Made by a program: the position numbers and the translations under genes. The notes below the pieces were generated by a model that was not told the DNA's origin, searched no databases, and was given only the letters and a program-made list of their open reading frames with translations. 64,000 nucleotides of DNA from RGIG5952 sp045603485 (GTDB taxonomy: Bacteria > Verrucomicrobiota > Kiritimatiellia > RFP12 > JAAYLN01), in assembly GCA_045603485.1 (NCBI GenBank), contig JAZUMF010000105.1:3477-67476 (forward strand). Reading direction: 5' to 3'. Shown piece after piece: positions 24,126-31,871 of this stretch (position 1 is its first letter; every line of letters starts with the position of its first letter).

Positions 24126-25802
24126 CTACTGGAATTGGCGACCCATCTCAACAAACTTTGCATATCTGCGAGCGACAAGCTCTTCGGCTTCAAGCTGCTC
24201 GAGCTCGCCAAGCGCGCCTGAAACAGCACTGCGTAAGAACTCTGCGGCTCCCTTTGGATCTGCCTGTGCGCCACCTTGTGGCTCTGGAACGATACCGTCT
24301 ATCATACCGAGCTTGAGGAGCTCAGGGGCTGTAACCTTGAGTGCCTTTGCGGCCTCGGGAGCCTTCTTGCCATCCTTCCAAAGAATTGCAGCGCAGCCCT
24401 CGGGAGAGATTACCGAGTAAACGGCATTCTCAAGCATCAGGACGCGATCACCCTCAGCAATACCGATAGCGCCACCGCTACCGCCCTCACCCGTCACAAC
24501 GGCGATAAATGGCGTACGGAGGCGTGCCATTACACACAGGTTACGACCAATAGCCTCGGCCTGACCGCGCGCCTCGGCCTCAAGGCCTGGATAAGCTCCC
24601 GCCGTATCGACCAAGCTGACAACCGGCAATCCCCATGCTTCCGCAAGCTTCATAAGGCGCATTGCCTTGCGGTAGCCCTCTGGATTAGCCATACCAAAAT
24701 TGCAATCGATATTTTCTTCAGCATTGCGACCCTTTTGGTGGCCGATTAACATAACCTTATAGCCGCCAATCTCGGCAAGTCCGCCAATCAATGCCCTATC
24801 ATCGCGGCATTGACGGTCGCCGTGCAGTTCAACAAATGAATCAAAGGCATTTGCGATATAGTCGCGGATAGTGGGGCGAGCGGGATCGCGGGCAAATTGA
24901 ACCGTCTTCCATGGGTCTGCAGCCTCCCACGCATCCTTGCTAGGCAAAGGCGCAATAGCCGTCGGCTTCTGATTGGGATGGGCAAACGACAAAACATTCG
25001 CGAGCCAATCGCGAAGCTCACTGCGGCGAACAATCGCATCGATAAAACCGTGCTCAAGCATATATTCAGCCGTCTGGAAATCATCGGGCAATGCCTGTTT
25101 AATCGTATTCTCAATCACACGGCGACCGGCAAAGCCCACAAGCGCACGAGGCTCGGCGACGACGATATCGGCAGTCAGCGCAAAGGAAGCCGAGACTCCA
25201 CCAGTCGTAGGGTCGGTCAAAACAGAAATATAAGGAAGCCCCATCTCTTGCAAGCGGGCGATAGCGGCACAAGTACGAGCCATCTGCATCAAGGAAACCA
25301 CGCCCTCCTGCATACGGGCTCCACCTGACGCGCAAAAGATAACCAAAGGCAAATGCTCGGCAATGGCTCGCTCGGCGGCAAGAACAATCTTCTCTCCTGC
25401 GCCGCTGCTGAGAGAGCCGCCAAAAAAGCGGAAGTCCATTACGCAGACAACGCATTTACTTCCCTTAATCGTCGCCACACCGGATAAAACCGATTCCTTC
25501 AGGCCGGTTTTAGCTGCTGTAGCCATTGCCTTATCACGGTAACTACCGCTGGCATCAGCAAAATTCAAAGGATCTGAAATGGAGATATCGCTGTCAATCT
25601 CAATGAAACCATCCTCATCGACAAGCTGGGCAATGCGGGCGCGGCATGAAAGCCTTGCAGGGGCTCCGCATTGTGGGCAGACATCGACACCTTTTGGAAA
25701 TTGTTCACGGGGATAATGCCTGTTACACTTCGGGCAGACAGCCCAAAGCTCATTTGCGTCTCTTAGATTCAAGATACGCTCTGAATTATCAACCCAAGCC
25801 AT
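24126..25802 (-). CDS. accDA: Fused acetyl-CoA carboxylase carboxyltransferase, beta-alpha (AccD-AccA)
   Basis: One 558-residue chain joins both carboxyltransferase halves. The N-terminal AccD part (1-275) has its C4 zinc ribbon (CPKC ... CPQC, about 23-44) and GGARMQEG. The AccA part (290-558) has FVELHGDR, GHQKGR, the NFGMANPEGYRKAMRLM stretch and GEGGSGGAIG. In E. coli these are two genes. It moves the carboxyl group from biotin to acetyl-CoA, giving malonyl-CoA for fatty acid synthesis. GGAGG lies six bases before ATG. It lies between folE (24 bases) and the biotin-bearing oadA (15 bases). No biotin carboxylase (accC) is in the window. Confidence 0.94.
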   Translation of the reverse strand: MAWVDNSERILNLRDANELWAVCPKCNRHYPREQFPKGVDVCPQCGAPARLSCRARIAQLVDEDGFIEIDSDISISDPLNFADASGSYRDKAMATAAKTGLKESVLSGVATIKGSKCVVCVMDFRFFGGSLSSGAGEKIVLAAERAIAEHLPLVIFCASGGARMQEGVVSLMQMARTCAAIARLQEMGLPYISVLTDPTTGGVSASFALTADIVVAEPRALVGFAGRRVIENTIKQALPDDFQTAEYMLEHGFIDAIVRRSELRDWLANVLSFAHPNQKPTAIAPLPSKDAWEAADPWKTVQFARDPARPTIRDYIANAFDSFVELHGDRQCRDDRALIGGLAEIGGYKVMLIGHQKGRNAEENIDCNFGMANPEGYRKAMRLMKLAEAWGLPVVSLVDTAGAYPGLEAEARGQAEAIGRNLCVMARLRTPFIAVVTGEGGSGGAIGIAEGDRVLMLENAVYSVISPEGCAAILWKDGKKAPEAAKALKVTAPELLKLGMIDGIVPEPQGGAQADPKGAAEFLRSAVSGALGELEQLEAEELVARRYAKFVEMGRQFQ

Positions 25803-25826
25803 AAAATACCTCCACTGGCGGAATAG

Positions 25827-26387
25827 TTACTTTACAAGGTTCATGAATTCTGCTCGCGTTGCAGCATTTCGCCTAAACGAGCCAAGGACTGCCGAAGTTG
25901 TCATAACGGAATTCTGCTTCTCGACACCGCGCATCATCATACAAAGGTGACGGCACTCCATGACGACGCCGACACCTTGAGCGTCAACCGCCTTCTGAAT
26001 CTCCTCAGCAATCTGCTGAGTCATTCTCTCCTGAATCTGAAGCCGGCGGGCATAGACCTCCATAATCCTAGCCAGCTTTGAAACTCCCAAGACCTTGCCG
26101 TTTGAGACATAGCCGATATGGCAACGGCCGTAAAAAGGGAGCAAATGGTGCTCGCAAAGACTATAAACCTCAATATCACGAACTATCACCATATCATTTG
26201 AGGTCGTCGTGAAAATTGCCCCATTCACCTCTTTCGCTATATTCTTTCTATAGCCTGAGGTTAAAAATTCGTATGCTTTCGCTACGCGTGATGGGGTCTT
26301 AATCAAGCCCTCGCGATTGGGATCCTCGCCCAACTCTATTAAGAGCTCTCTTACAAGCTCTTCAATCCTTTTATGGTTAACTTTCAT
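25827..26387 (-). CDS. folE: GTP cyclohydrolase I
   Basis: This enzyme converts GTP to dihydroneopterin triphosphate, the first step of folate (and of queuosine precursor) synthesis. At 186 residues it is of normal length. The zinc-binding and catalytic segments CEHHLLPFYG, HIGYVSNGKVLGVSKLARI, QERMTQQIAEE and MECRHLCMMMRGV are intact. It heads the folE-accDA-oadA unit. The promoter's -10 ends seven bases before the ATG and no Shine-Dalgarno is present, so the message is probably leaderless. The Tgt gene at 33277 uses a product of the same pathway. Confidence 0.96.
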   Translation of the reverse strand: MKVNHKRIEELVRELLIELGEDPNREGLIKTPSRVAKAYEFLTSGYRKNIAKEVNGAIFTTTSNDMVIVRDIEVYSLCEHHLLPFYGRCHIGYVSNGKVLGVSKLARIMEVYARRLQIQERMTQQIAEEIQKAVDAQGVGVVMECRHLCMMMRGVEKQNSVMTTSAVLGSFRRNAATRAEFMNLVK

Positions 26388-26394
26388 CTATACT

Positions 26395-26423
26395 ATTTTA
26401 CCAATAAAACGGCATTGTGGCAA
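26395..26423 (-). promoter_or_regulatory. Promoter of folE-accDA-oadA (leaderless type)
   Basis: On the minus strand, TTGCCA (26418-26423), 17 bases, TAAAAT (26395-26400): five of six matches for each box. Exactly seven bases separate the -10 from the ATG of folE, so transcription should begin at or next to the start codon. Confidence 0.75.
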
Positions 26424-26547
26424 ACGCTGCATCGCAATCCGCCCTTATCATGACCTCGGCAAGTGCATTTAACTTCACCTTACCCCTAACCGTTGCGACG
26501 ATTTTGGGCTAGGAGCAAAACGATTTTTCCCCTTACTCGATTCCGCG

Positions 26548-28284
26548 TCAGGGGATTGCTACTGTCGCATGGGGTGGAATCGTTATTTTATTTCCGTTGA
26601 CAAGGCCATAGACAGTAGTTGCTGTCGGATTGGTGACAAAATCCTTCTTCAGACTCCACCTTAGCTTTCGAGATGCCGTTATGTAGTCGTATATCGCGAT
26701 ATTGGTTGTGTACCAGATGTCGTCGTGGCCGGCCATTGCAGCACAAAATTCCTCAATGACATTCCAGTTTCTCCTCCCGTCAAACTCAAAGGAATGGCCC
26801 CAGATATAGCAGAGCAGAGGCTCAAGACCGGGCTCTGAATCGAGGAATCGCTTTCCTATCTCTGCGATATTGCCATTGTAATGTGCTGTTGGATGCCAGC
26901 TGTAAAAGTCTTTTGGCAAGGCAAAGATATCAGTCGGTGGCGGCGTGGTGAGGCGCGCATAAGCGACATCAAATGCCGAAAGGATTGTATCAGATTCGGT
27001 TGTCTTGGACGACGCGCCGCAAGGATAAGCAAACCCCCTGACAGGCTGATTGAGGATACCCTCCAAGGCTTCCTTGTCGCGAGAGATATCTTGAAGAACA
27101 ACCGGCCAAGGCACGCTTGAATAGGTTTCGTGCTGGGCTCCATGGAGCGCAATCTCATGGCCCTTATAGAGTGAAGGCAATTCCTCCTGCGTCACATTGC
27201 ATTGAGGGCGACCTTCGCTGTCGCGTTGAATATCAGCAGGAATTACCTTTAACCTCCCCTTTGAGTTTACATTAAAGGTGCCGCGCATGCCATACCTGTT
27301 AAAGATTTCGACCAGACGGCGATCTGCCGCATGGGCGTCGTCATATGAAAATGTCAAAGCCTTACGCTTCCAATTTGGATAGGTAAGCGCAAACTCTCCA
27401 TCCACTTCGGCATGGTCGCCTGTATCTATTACAACGGCTTGCTCTGGCTGCTTGGCGCCAATCGTCTTGAGGTCTACGACGGTTCCCGGAGGCAGGATTA
27501 TCGGTGTATTGTTCTTGGTGCCGTATTCATCACCCCAATTTGCGTAAAGGGGAATTGAAGAGCAATTCTCAACAACCGTACCATCAAGTGTGATCTTAAC
27601 GCTCCGCATTGCCGATATGTAATTGCACATATCAAGGTTTGTCACATACCAGATATCCTTGTTGTTTGAGAGTATTTGACCGACCTCCTCAATAACACTC
27701 CAGTTATCGTCGCGATTAAATTCGTAGCTGTGGCCAAAAATGTTCAGAAATAGCAACTTACCGCCCCATGCGGTATCGGACAGGAGCTGCTTTGAGAATG
27801 CCGCCGAATTTTCTCTATGATGAATCGTAGAAAACCAGCGCATAAAATCATTTGGCAGTGTAAAGGATTTAGAGCGTGCGCCCGGGCGGGCATAAAGGAA
27901 GCCGGCCTCGCGCATTCCGGAAACCGCATAAGGAGAATGATGACCGTAAGGCGATGCAAAGCCAACGACAGGCCTGCCGAGAATATCCTCAAGCTTTGAG
28001 CGGCCGTCCTGAAGCTCTCTCTTGAGCTCTTCCGGCGGCAAATCGTTAAGATGAAGATGACTGAAGCCGTGAGATGCGACCTCGTGCCCCTCATAGAGAG
28101 ATGCCATTTCCTCTGCCGTTATAAAGCGTTCGCCGCCAAGGCGTCCAGGCGAAATATTGAAGGTACCCTTGAAATTGTATTTGTTAAAGATGTCAACCAG
28201 ACGGCGATCCTCTGTCGTTCCATCGTCATACGAAAATGAGAGGGCCTTTTTACGCCAACCAGGGAAAGTGAAGTAAAGTTCCAT
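26548..28284 (-). CDS. Tandem polysaccharide deacetylase (two NodB-like domains)
   Basis: This 578-residue protein without a signal peptide consists of two homologous NodB/CE4-like units, about 1-270 and 300-570. Unit 1 has SYDDG (D20, D21) and HEVASHGFSHLHL with the H-x3-H metal ligands. Unit 2 has SYDDAHAADRR and HEIALHGAQHETY, again H-x3-H. Both contain a GFASPYG/GFAYPCG strand and a W-G-HSFEF or F-G-HSYEF motif. The family removes acetyl groups from sugars, or in some groups acts on other C-N bonds. I chose ATG 28284 (GTGAG seven bases upstream) over GTG 28296. It is divergent from the GH95-like gene. Confidence 0.87.
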   Translation of the reverse strand: MELYFTFPGWRKKALSFSYDDGTTEDRRLVDIFNKYNFKGTFNISPGRLGGERFITAEEMASLYEGHEVASHGFSHLHLNDLPPEELKRELQDGRSKLEDILGRPVVGFASPYGHHSPYAVSGMREAGFLYARPGARSKSFTLPNDFMRWFSTIHHRENSAAFSKQLLSDTAWGGKLLFLNIFGHSYEFNRDDNWSVIEEVGQILSNNKDIWYVTNLDMCNYISAMRSVKITLDGTVVENCSSIPLYANWGDEYGTKNNTPIILPPGTVVDLKTIGAKQPEQAVVIDTGDHAEVDGEFALTYPNWKRKALTFSYDDAHAADRRLVEIFNRYGMRGTFNVNSKGRLKVIPADIQRDSEGRPQCNVTQEELPSLYKGHEIALHGAQHETYSSVPWPVVLQDISRDKEALEGILNQPVRGFAYPCGASSKTTESDTILSAFDVAYARLTTPPPTDIFALPKDFYSWHPTAHYNGNIAEIGKRFLDSEPGLEPLLCYIWGHSFEFDGRRNWNVIEEFCAAMAGHDDIWYTTNIAIYDYITASRKLRWSLKKDFVTNPTATTVYGLVNGNKITIPPHATVAIP

Positions 28285-28323
28285 ACAACATCTCACTTGT
28301 TAAGTTAATTACACTTTAGGTCA

Positions 28324-28329
28324 ATTATA
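28324..28329 (-). promoter_or_regulatory. Extended -10 promoter of the deacetylase
   Basis: TGATATAAT on the minus strand (TATAAT at 28324-28329 with an upstream TG) lies 40 bases before ATG 28284. The -35 is poor, as is usual for extended -10 promoters. It overlaps the divergent promoter region of the GH95-like gene. Confidence 0.55.
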
Positions 28330-28337
28330 TCATAATC

Positions 28338-28365
28338 TTGAGGATATAATGATAAATGCTATAAT
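28338..28365 (+). promoter_or_regulatory. Promoter of the GH95-like gene
   Basis: TTGAGG (28338-28343), 16 bases, TATAAT (28360-28365); a second TATAAT lies at 28345-28350. Start from the downstream box would exclude the ATG at 28349, so translation should begin at 28388. Confidence 0.6.
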
Positions 28366-28387
28366 TGATAAGACTTGGAAGTTGATT

Positions 28388-30736
28388 ATGAATAAAAACG
28401 ACACCTTGACAATGACAAAACCCGCCTCTTGGCATGGAGACTTCGGGAAAGATTCTACGCCGTTGGGTAATGGTAAAACAGGGGTCTTAATTCGGGGTGC
28501 CGTCCGTTACGAAGAGATTATTTTTAATCGCGCCGATTGCTGGTCCGGCGCCTTTGCAAAACCACTACCCGATGTCTCGTCTTCTCTCGGTGAAATGCGC
28601 CAATTGATAGACGAAGGCGATTATGCGAAGGCCAACGACCTTATGTACAAAAGACTTCGCGAATCGGGATATGGCAGCAGCACAGGCAGACCTATAATCC
28701 TAGGCGCACTTTATTTAGATTTCAAAGCGACCGGACTCTTCTCAAATTACAAGCGCATCCTGCATATGGATACAGGAGAGTGCGAAATTGCATACAGTCA
28801 AAAGTCTCGTCATACAAGCAGGCGCTGTCTCGTTTCGCGTGCAGACGACACTTTTTATTATGAATTTTCCTCCAATGAAGATACCGAAGTATCATTAAGC
28901 TTTGACTGCTATAATGATCACACGCCGCATACCGAAGAGTGGAGAGAAACCATCCAAAAAAACCTGACGCGAAGCTATTACGATAACGGCTTTGACTATC
29001 AGGTCGATCTATCAGACATTTCTTATCTTGTAAAGATTCGCATTTACGGTGCAAATGTCATTAGAGACAATGACGCCTTTAAGTGGAGTGCAAAAAATTT
29101 TAGGATTGCGATAAAATGCGCATCAGGTAGAAAAACGGTAAAAAAACTTACCTCGCCAGCCGACTTTGACTACAGACAGGTCCTCGCAAGCCACGCCAAG
29201 CTCCACGGTAAACTCTATAAAAGTTGCGACATAAGGCTTTGCAAAGGCAAAAGCCTCACCAATGAAGCTCTACTATGCGAAGCCTTTCAAGATAAAGCGA
29301 GCCCTGAACTCATTGAAAAGATGTGGCGGTTTGGACGCTTCCTCTTTATTTCAGGAACCGCCAAGGATGGTCTGCCATTCCCCCTCTACGGGCTATGGCA
29401 TCACAACCATCGCCCATTATGGGCGCAACATGTGGCAAATGAAAATGTCGAAATTATTCATTGGCACATCAATGCCGGCGGGCTGGCCGAATTATGCAAG
29501 CCCTTAATAGACTATTACTATGACGGCATGGAAAGTTTCCGCGAAAACGCCAAAAAACTCTTTGGCTGCAAAGGAATCTTTATCGGCAGCTACACCTCGC
29601 CGATTTGCAAATCACTCTCGGTTTTCGTCCCGGTAATACTCCACTTCACCGGAGTTGCCGGCTGGCTTTCACAGCATTTTTACAAATATTATAAAATGAC
29701 AGGAGACAAGAGGCTCCTCAAAGAAAAGATTCTGCCATTTATGGTTGCGGCGGCAGACTTCTACCTCGATTACATAACATACGATAAAGATGGCAAAGTG
29801 CTTTACTACCCATGCGTTTCACCTGAAAACTCCCCAAAAAACCTCATTCGTGAGGCAAAAGGGCAAATGGGCCATCCGGCACCCGTTACAAAAAATGCCG
29901 TTATTGAGCTTGCCATTGTAAAAGAGCTATTCAAAAATCTGATTACTCTCATCGATGAAACCGGGCTCTATGCAGACTATCGCACAAAACTGAAAGCCGT
30001 CCTAGAACGCTTCGGAGACTATCAGGTGAATAAAGACGGAGCATTAAAGGAGTGGGCGCTTGACACCCTCGAAGACAACTACTCGCACAGGCATCTATCC
30101 CACATTTATCCCCTATTCCCCGGCAATGAGATTTCAAAAGGTAATCCACTCTACGATGCGGTTGAGCGGGCAGTCGATTTAAGAGAGCTTGGCGCGCAGT
30201 CGGGATGGTCACTCTCACATACCGCATCCATTTATGCCACATTAGGCCGCGGAGAACAAGTGATAGAAATGCTCGACACAATGCTGAAAGGAGCTACCCT
30301 CGACAACCTCTTCACATTGCACAACGACTATCGCAATATGGGTGTAACACTTGAAATGGACAATGCTCCAGTCCAACTCGATGCCAATATGGGACTAGTC
30401 AACGCAGTGCAAATGATGCTTTTTATTGAGGGAGATAATACGATTTCGCTGCTTCCCGCACTTCCCACGCGGCTATCCCAAGGGCGTGCCAGCAAACTCC
30501 GATTTACCCTCGGCGAACTGTCGTTAGATTGGAATCTCGACAAGCGATATCTTTCAGCGACCGTCAAGCTACGCAAAAGTGGAAGGATAAAAATTATTTT
30601 ACCTCCCTTTGCTACAGATTTCACCGTCTCAACTCATGGCGGAACAACAGAAACAAATCCAGACAACGGCATAAGCTTCTCTGGCACCAAGGGCGATAGG
30701 ATAATTATTGCGACTTCGCACTGTGCCAAAATTTGA
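28388..30736 (+). CDS. GH95-like glycoside hydrolase (alpha-L-fucosidase/galactosidase type)
   Basis: This 782-residue protein without a signal peptide has the GH95 layout: an N-terminal beta-sandwich (PLGNGKTGVLIRG, EIIFNRADCWSG), an (alpha/alpha)6 barrel and a C-terminal beta domain (ISLLPALPTRLSQG). HRHLSHIYPLFPG and the D of the VQLDANMG strand, equal to the QIDGNFG of other members, are present. The N-x-N/QMNYWP motif of typical GH95 is replaced by HINAGGLAE, so substrate or chemistry may differ. I chose ATG 28388 because GGAAG lies six bases before it and the promoter excludes 28349. It is divergent from the deacetylase. Confidence 0.85.
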   Translation: MNKNDTLTMTKPASWHGDFGKDSTPLGNGKTGVLIRGAVRYEEIIFNRADCWSGAFAKPLPDVSSSLGEMRQLIDEGDYAKANDLMYKRLRESGYGSSTGRPIILGALYLDFKATGLFSNYKRILHMDTGECEIAYSQKSRHTSRRCLVSRADDTFYYEFSSNEDTEVSLSFDCYNDHTPHTEEWRETIQKNLTRSYYDNGFDYQVDLSDISYLVKIRIYGANVIRDNDAFKWSAKNFRIAIKCASGRKTVKKLTSPADFDYRQVLASHAKLHGKLYKSCDIRLCKGKSLTNEALLCEAFQDKASPELIEKMWRFGRFLFISGTAKDGLPFPLYGLWHHNHRPLWAQHVANENVEIIHWHINAGGLAELCKPLIDYYYDGMESFRENAKKLFGCKGIFIGSYTSPICKSLSVFVPVILHFTGVAGWLSQHFYKYYKMTGDKRLLKEKILPFMVAAADFYLDYITYDKDGKVLYYPCVSPENSPKNLIREAKGQMGHPAPVTKNAVIELAIVKELFKNLITLIDETGLYADYRTKLKAVLERFGDYQVNKDGALKEWALDTLEDNYSHRHLSHIYPLFPGNEISKGNPLYDAVERAVDLRELGAQSGWSLSHTASIYATLGRGEQVIEMLDTMLKGATLDNLFTLHNDYRNMGVTLEMDNAPVQLDANMGLVNAVQMMLFIEGDNTISLLPALPTRLSQGRASKLRFTLGELSLDWNLDKRYLSATVKLRKSGRIKIILPPFATDFTVSTHGGTTETNPDNGISFSGTKGDRIIIATSHCAKI

Positions 30737-30762
30737 CAAAAATACCCTTTAGAATGTAAAAT
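30733..30762 (+). promoter_or_regulatory. Promoter of the infA operon
   Basis: A perfect TTGACA (30733-30738) overlaps the stop codon of the GH95-like gene, followed by 18 bases and TAAAAT (30757-30762). The leader is about 25 bases with AAGGA before the ATG at 30793. Confidence 0.85.
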
Positions 30763-30792
30763 TTACTATCTCTAATTTTAAGGAAAAATTAC

Positions 30793-31014
30793 ATGCCCAA
30801 CGACGATTCAATTGAAGTCACTGGTACCGTAGTCAAGGTTCTCCCGGCTACAATGTACCGCGTCAAACTCGAAAACGGCCACGAGCTTCTTGCTCATGTT
30901 TCTGGCCGTATGCGTAAGCATTTCATCAAAATCACAACTGGCGACAAGGTCACCTTGGAGATTTCACCGTACGATTTGTCCAAGGGCCGCATCACCTATA
31001 GGCATAAGGCATAG
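30793..31014 (+). CDS. infA: Translation initiation factor IF-1
   Basis: This 73-residue OB-fold protein binds the A site of the 30S subunit during initiation. The family sequences EVTGTVVKVLPATMYRVKL, LAHVSGRMRKHFI, GDKVTLEISPYDLSKGRI and TYRHK are complete. In many bacteria infA lies in the spc/alpha region next to map or rpmJ. Here it has moved to a separate unit with its own strong promoter, eight bases before the GspC-like gene. AAGGA is the ribosome site. Confidence 0.96.
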   Translation: MPNDDSIEVTGTVVKVLPATMYRVKLENGHELLAHVSGRMRKHFIKITTGDKVTLEISPYDLSKGRITYRHKA

Positions 31015-31022
31015 TAACTGCT

Positions 31023-31871
31023 ATGGCGCGGGCTTCCGTTATAATAGGATTATGCTCGTTGCTTGCGGCGACCGCATTGGCAAGTGGATTACCTCCATTC
31101 TCCGATTACGAAGTCATCCTCAATCGCAAGCCGTTTGGAGATCCGAAGATTGTCGCTCAATCGGCTGGTGTGGACAAGGCTACTGAGGCTGCAATAGCAG
31201 AGGAAAATAGAGCCAAGCAAACCTTGGCTAGACAGTTGCATCTCGTCGCAGTCAACATAATGCCAAGCGGAGCCATAGTCGTAGGCCTCGTCGATAAAAC
31301 GACCAATCCATCGCGCAGTATGCTCCTTGCCCCCGGTGAATCGGAGGCGGGCTACAAGGTTGTCGAAGCAAATGTCAATGAAGAAACCGCCAAGATTGAA
31401 AAGGACGGTACGATAATCACCCTAAAGCTCGGCAAAGGGCTTGTCGAAGAACAGGCCACGGCTGAAGAAGGTGCCGAGGGTCAGCCCGGCACACCCGTAG
31501 AGACTCCCCTGGCGCAGCCGCCAGTCAATCCGCCCCCTCGCGCAGACGGAGCACAGCCGCAGGTGCCGCACAGGTCTCTTGTGAGACCAGGGTTTCGAAA
31601 CTTCCGTGGTGGCGCCGGCTTCCGACAAAGGAAGATGGAGCAGAATCGGCTTGAAGAGCAGCAGCGCGAGGCTACCGAACAAAAGCTTGCCCATGCGGCA
31701 ACGGTGGCTGCCGAGAAAAAAATGAATGAGAAGCTTAATGCCCGTGAGCGGGAAATGAATCTTCGTCTTATCCGTCAAGGTCAGCAACCGCTTTCAGAGA
31801 TAGAGCTGACACCCGAAGAAGAACGAACTCTAATTGACGAAGGTGTAATACCAGAGCAATCCCAACAATGA
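31023..31871 (+). CDS. Exported protein with GspC/PilP-like domain
   Basis: This 282-residue protein has a signal peptide or anchor (residues 1-20). Residues about 60-140 (LARQLHLVAVNIMPSGAIV, ATIE-like SRSMLLAPGES, GYKVVEANVNEE, GTIITLKLGKG) resemble the HR domain of type II secretion GspC and the PilP of type IV pili, which carry small beta-barrels in the periplasm. A Pro-rich linker and a highly charged helical tail (about 195-282) follow. The domain likeness is inference from pattern alone. The gene is coupled to argH by an ATGA overlap, an odd partner. No other secretion gene is nearby. Confidence 0.75.
   Translation: MARASVIIGLCSLLAATALASGLPPFSDYEVILNRKPFGDPKIVAQSAGVDKATEAAIAEENRAKQTLARQLHLVAVNIMPSGAIVVGLVDKTTNPSRSMLLAPGESEAGYKVVEANVNEETAKIEKDGTIITLKLGKGLVEEQATAEEGAEGQPGTPVETPLAQPPVNPPPRADGAQPQVPHRSLVRPGFRNFRGGAGFRQRKMEQNRLEEQQREATEQKLAHAATVAAEKKMNEKLNAREREMNLRLIRQGQQPLSEIELTPEEERTLIDEGVIPEQSQQ

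Noticed and set aside
26388..26547. Search for a small gene between folE and the deacetylase
   Set aside because: Only the folE promoter is supported; the remaining bases hold no frame with a start and ribosome site.
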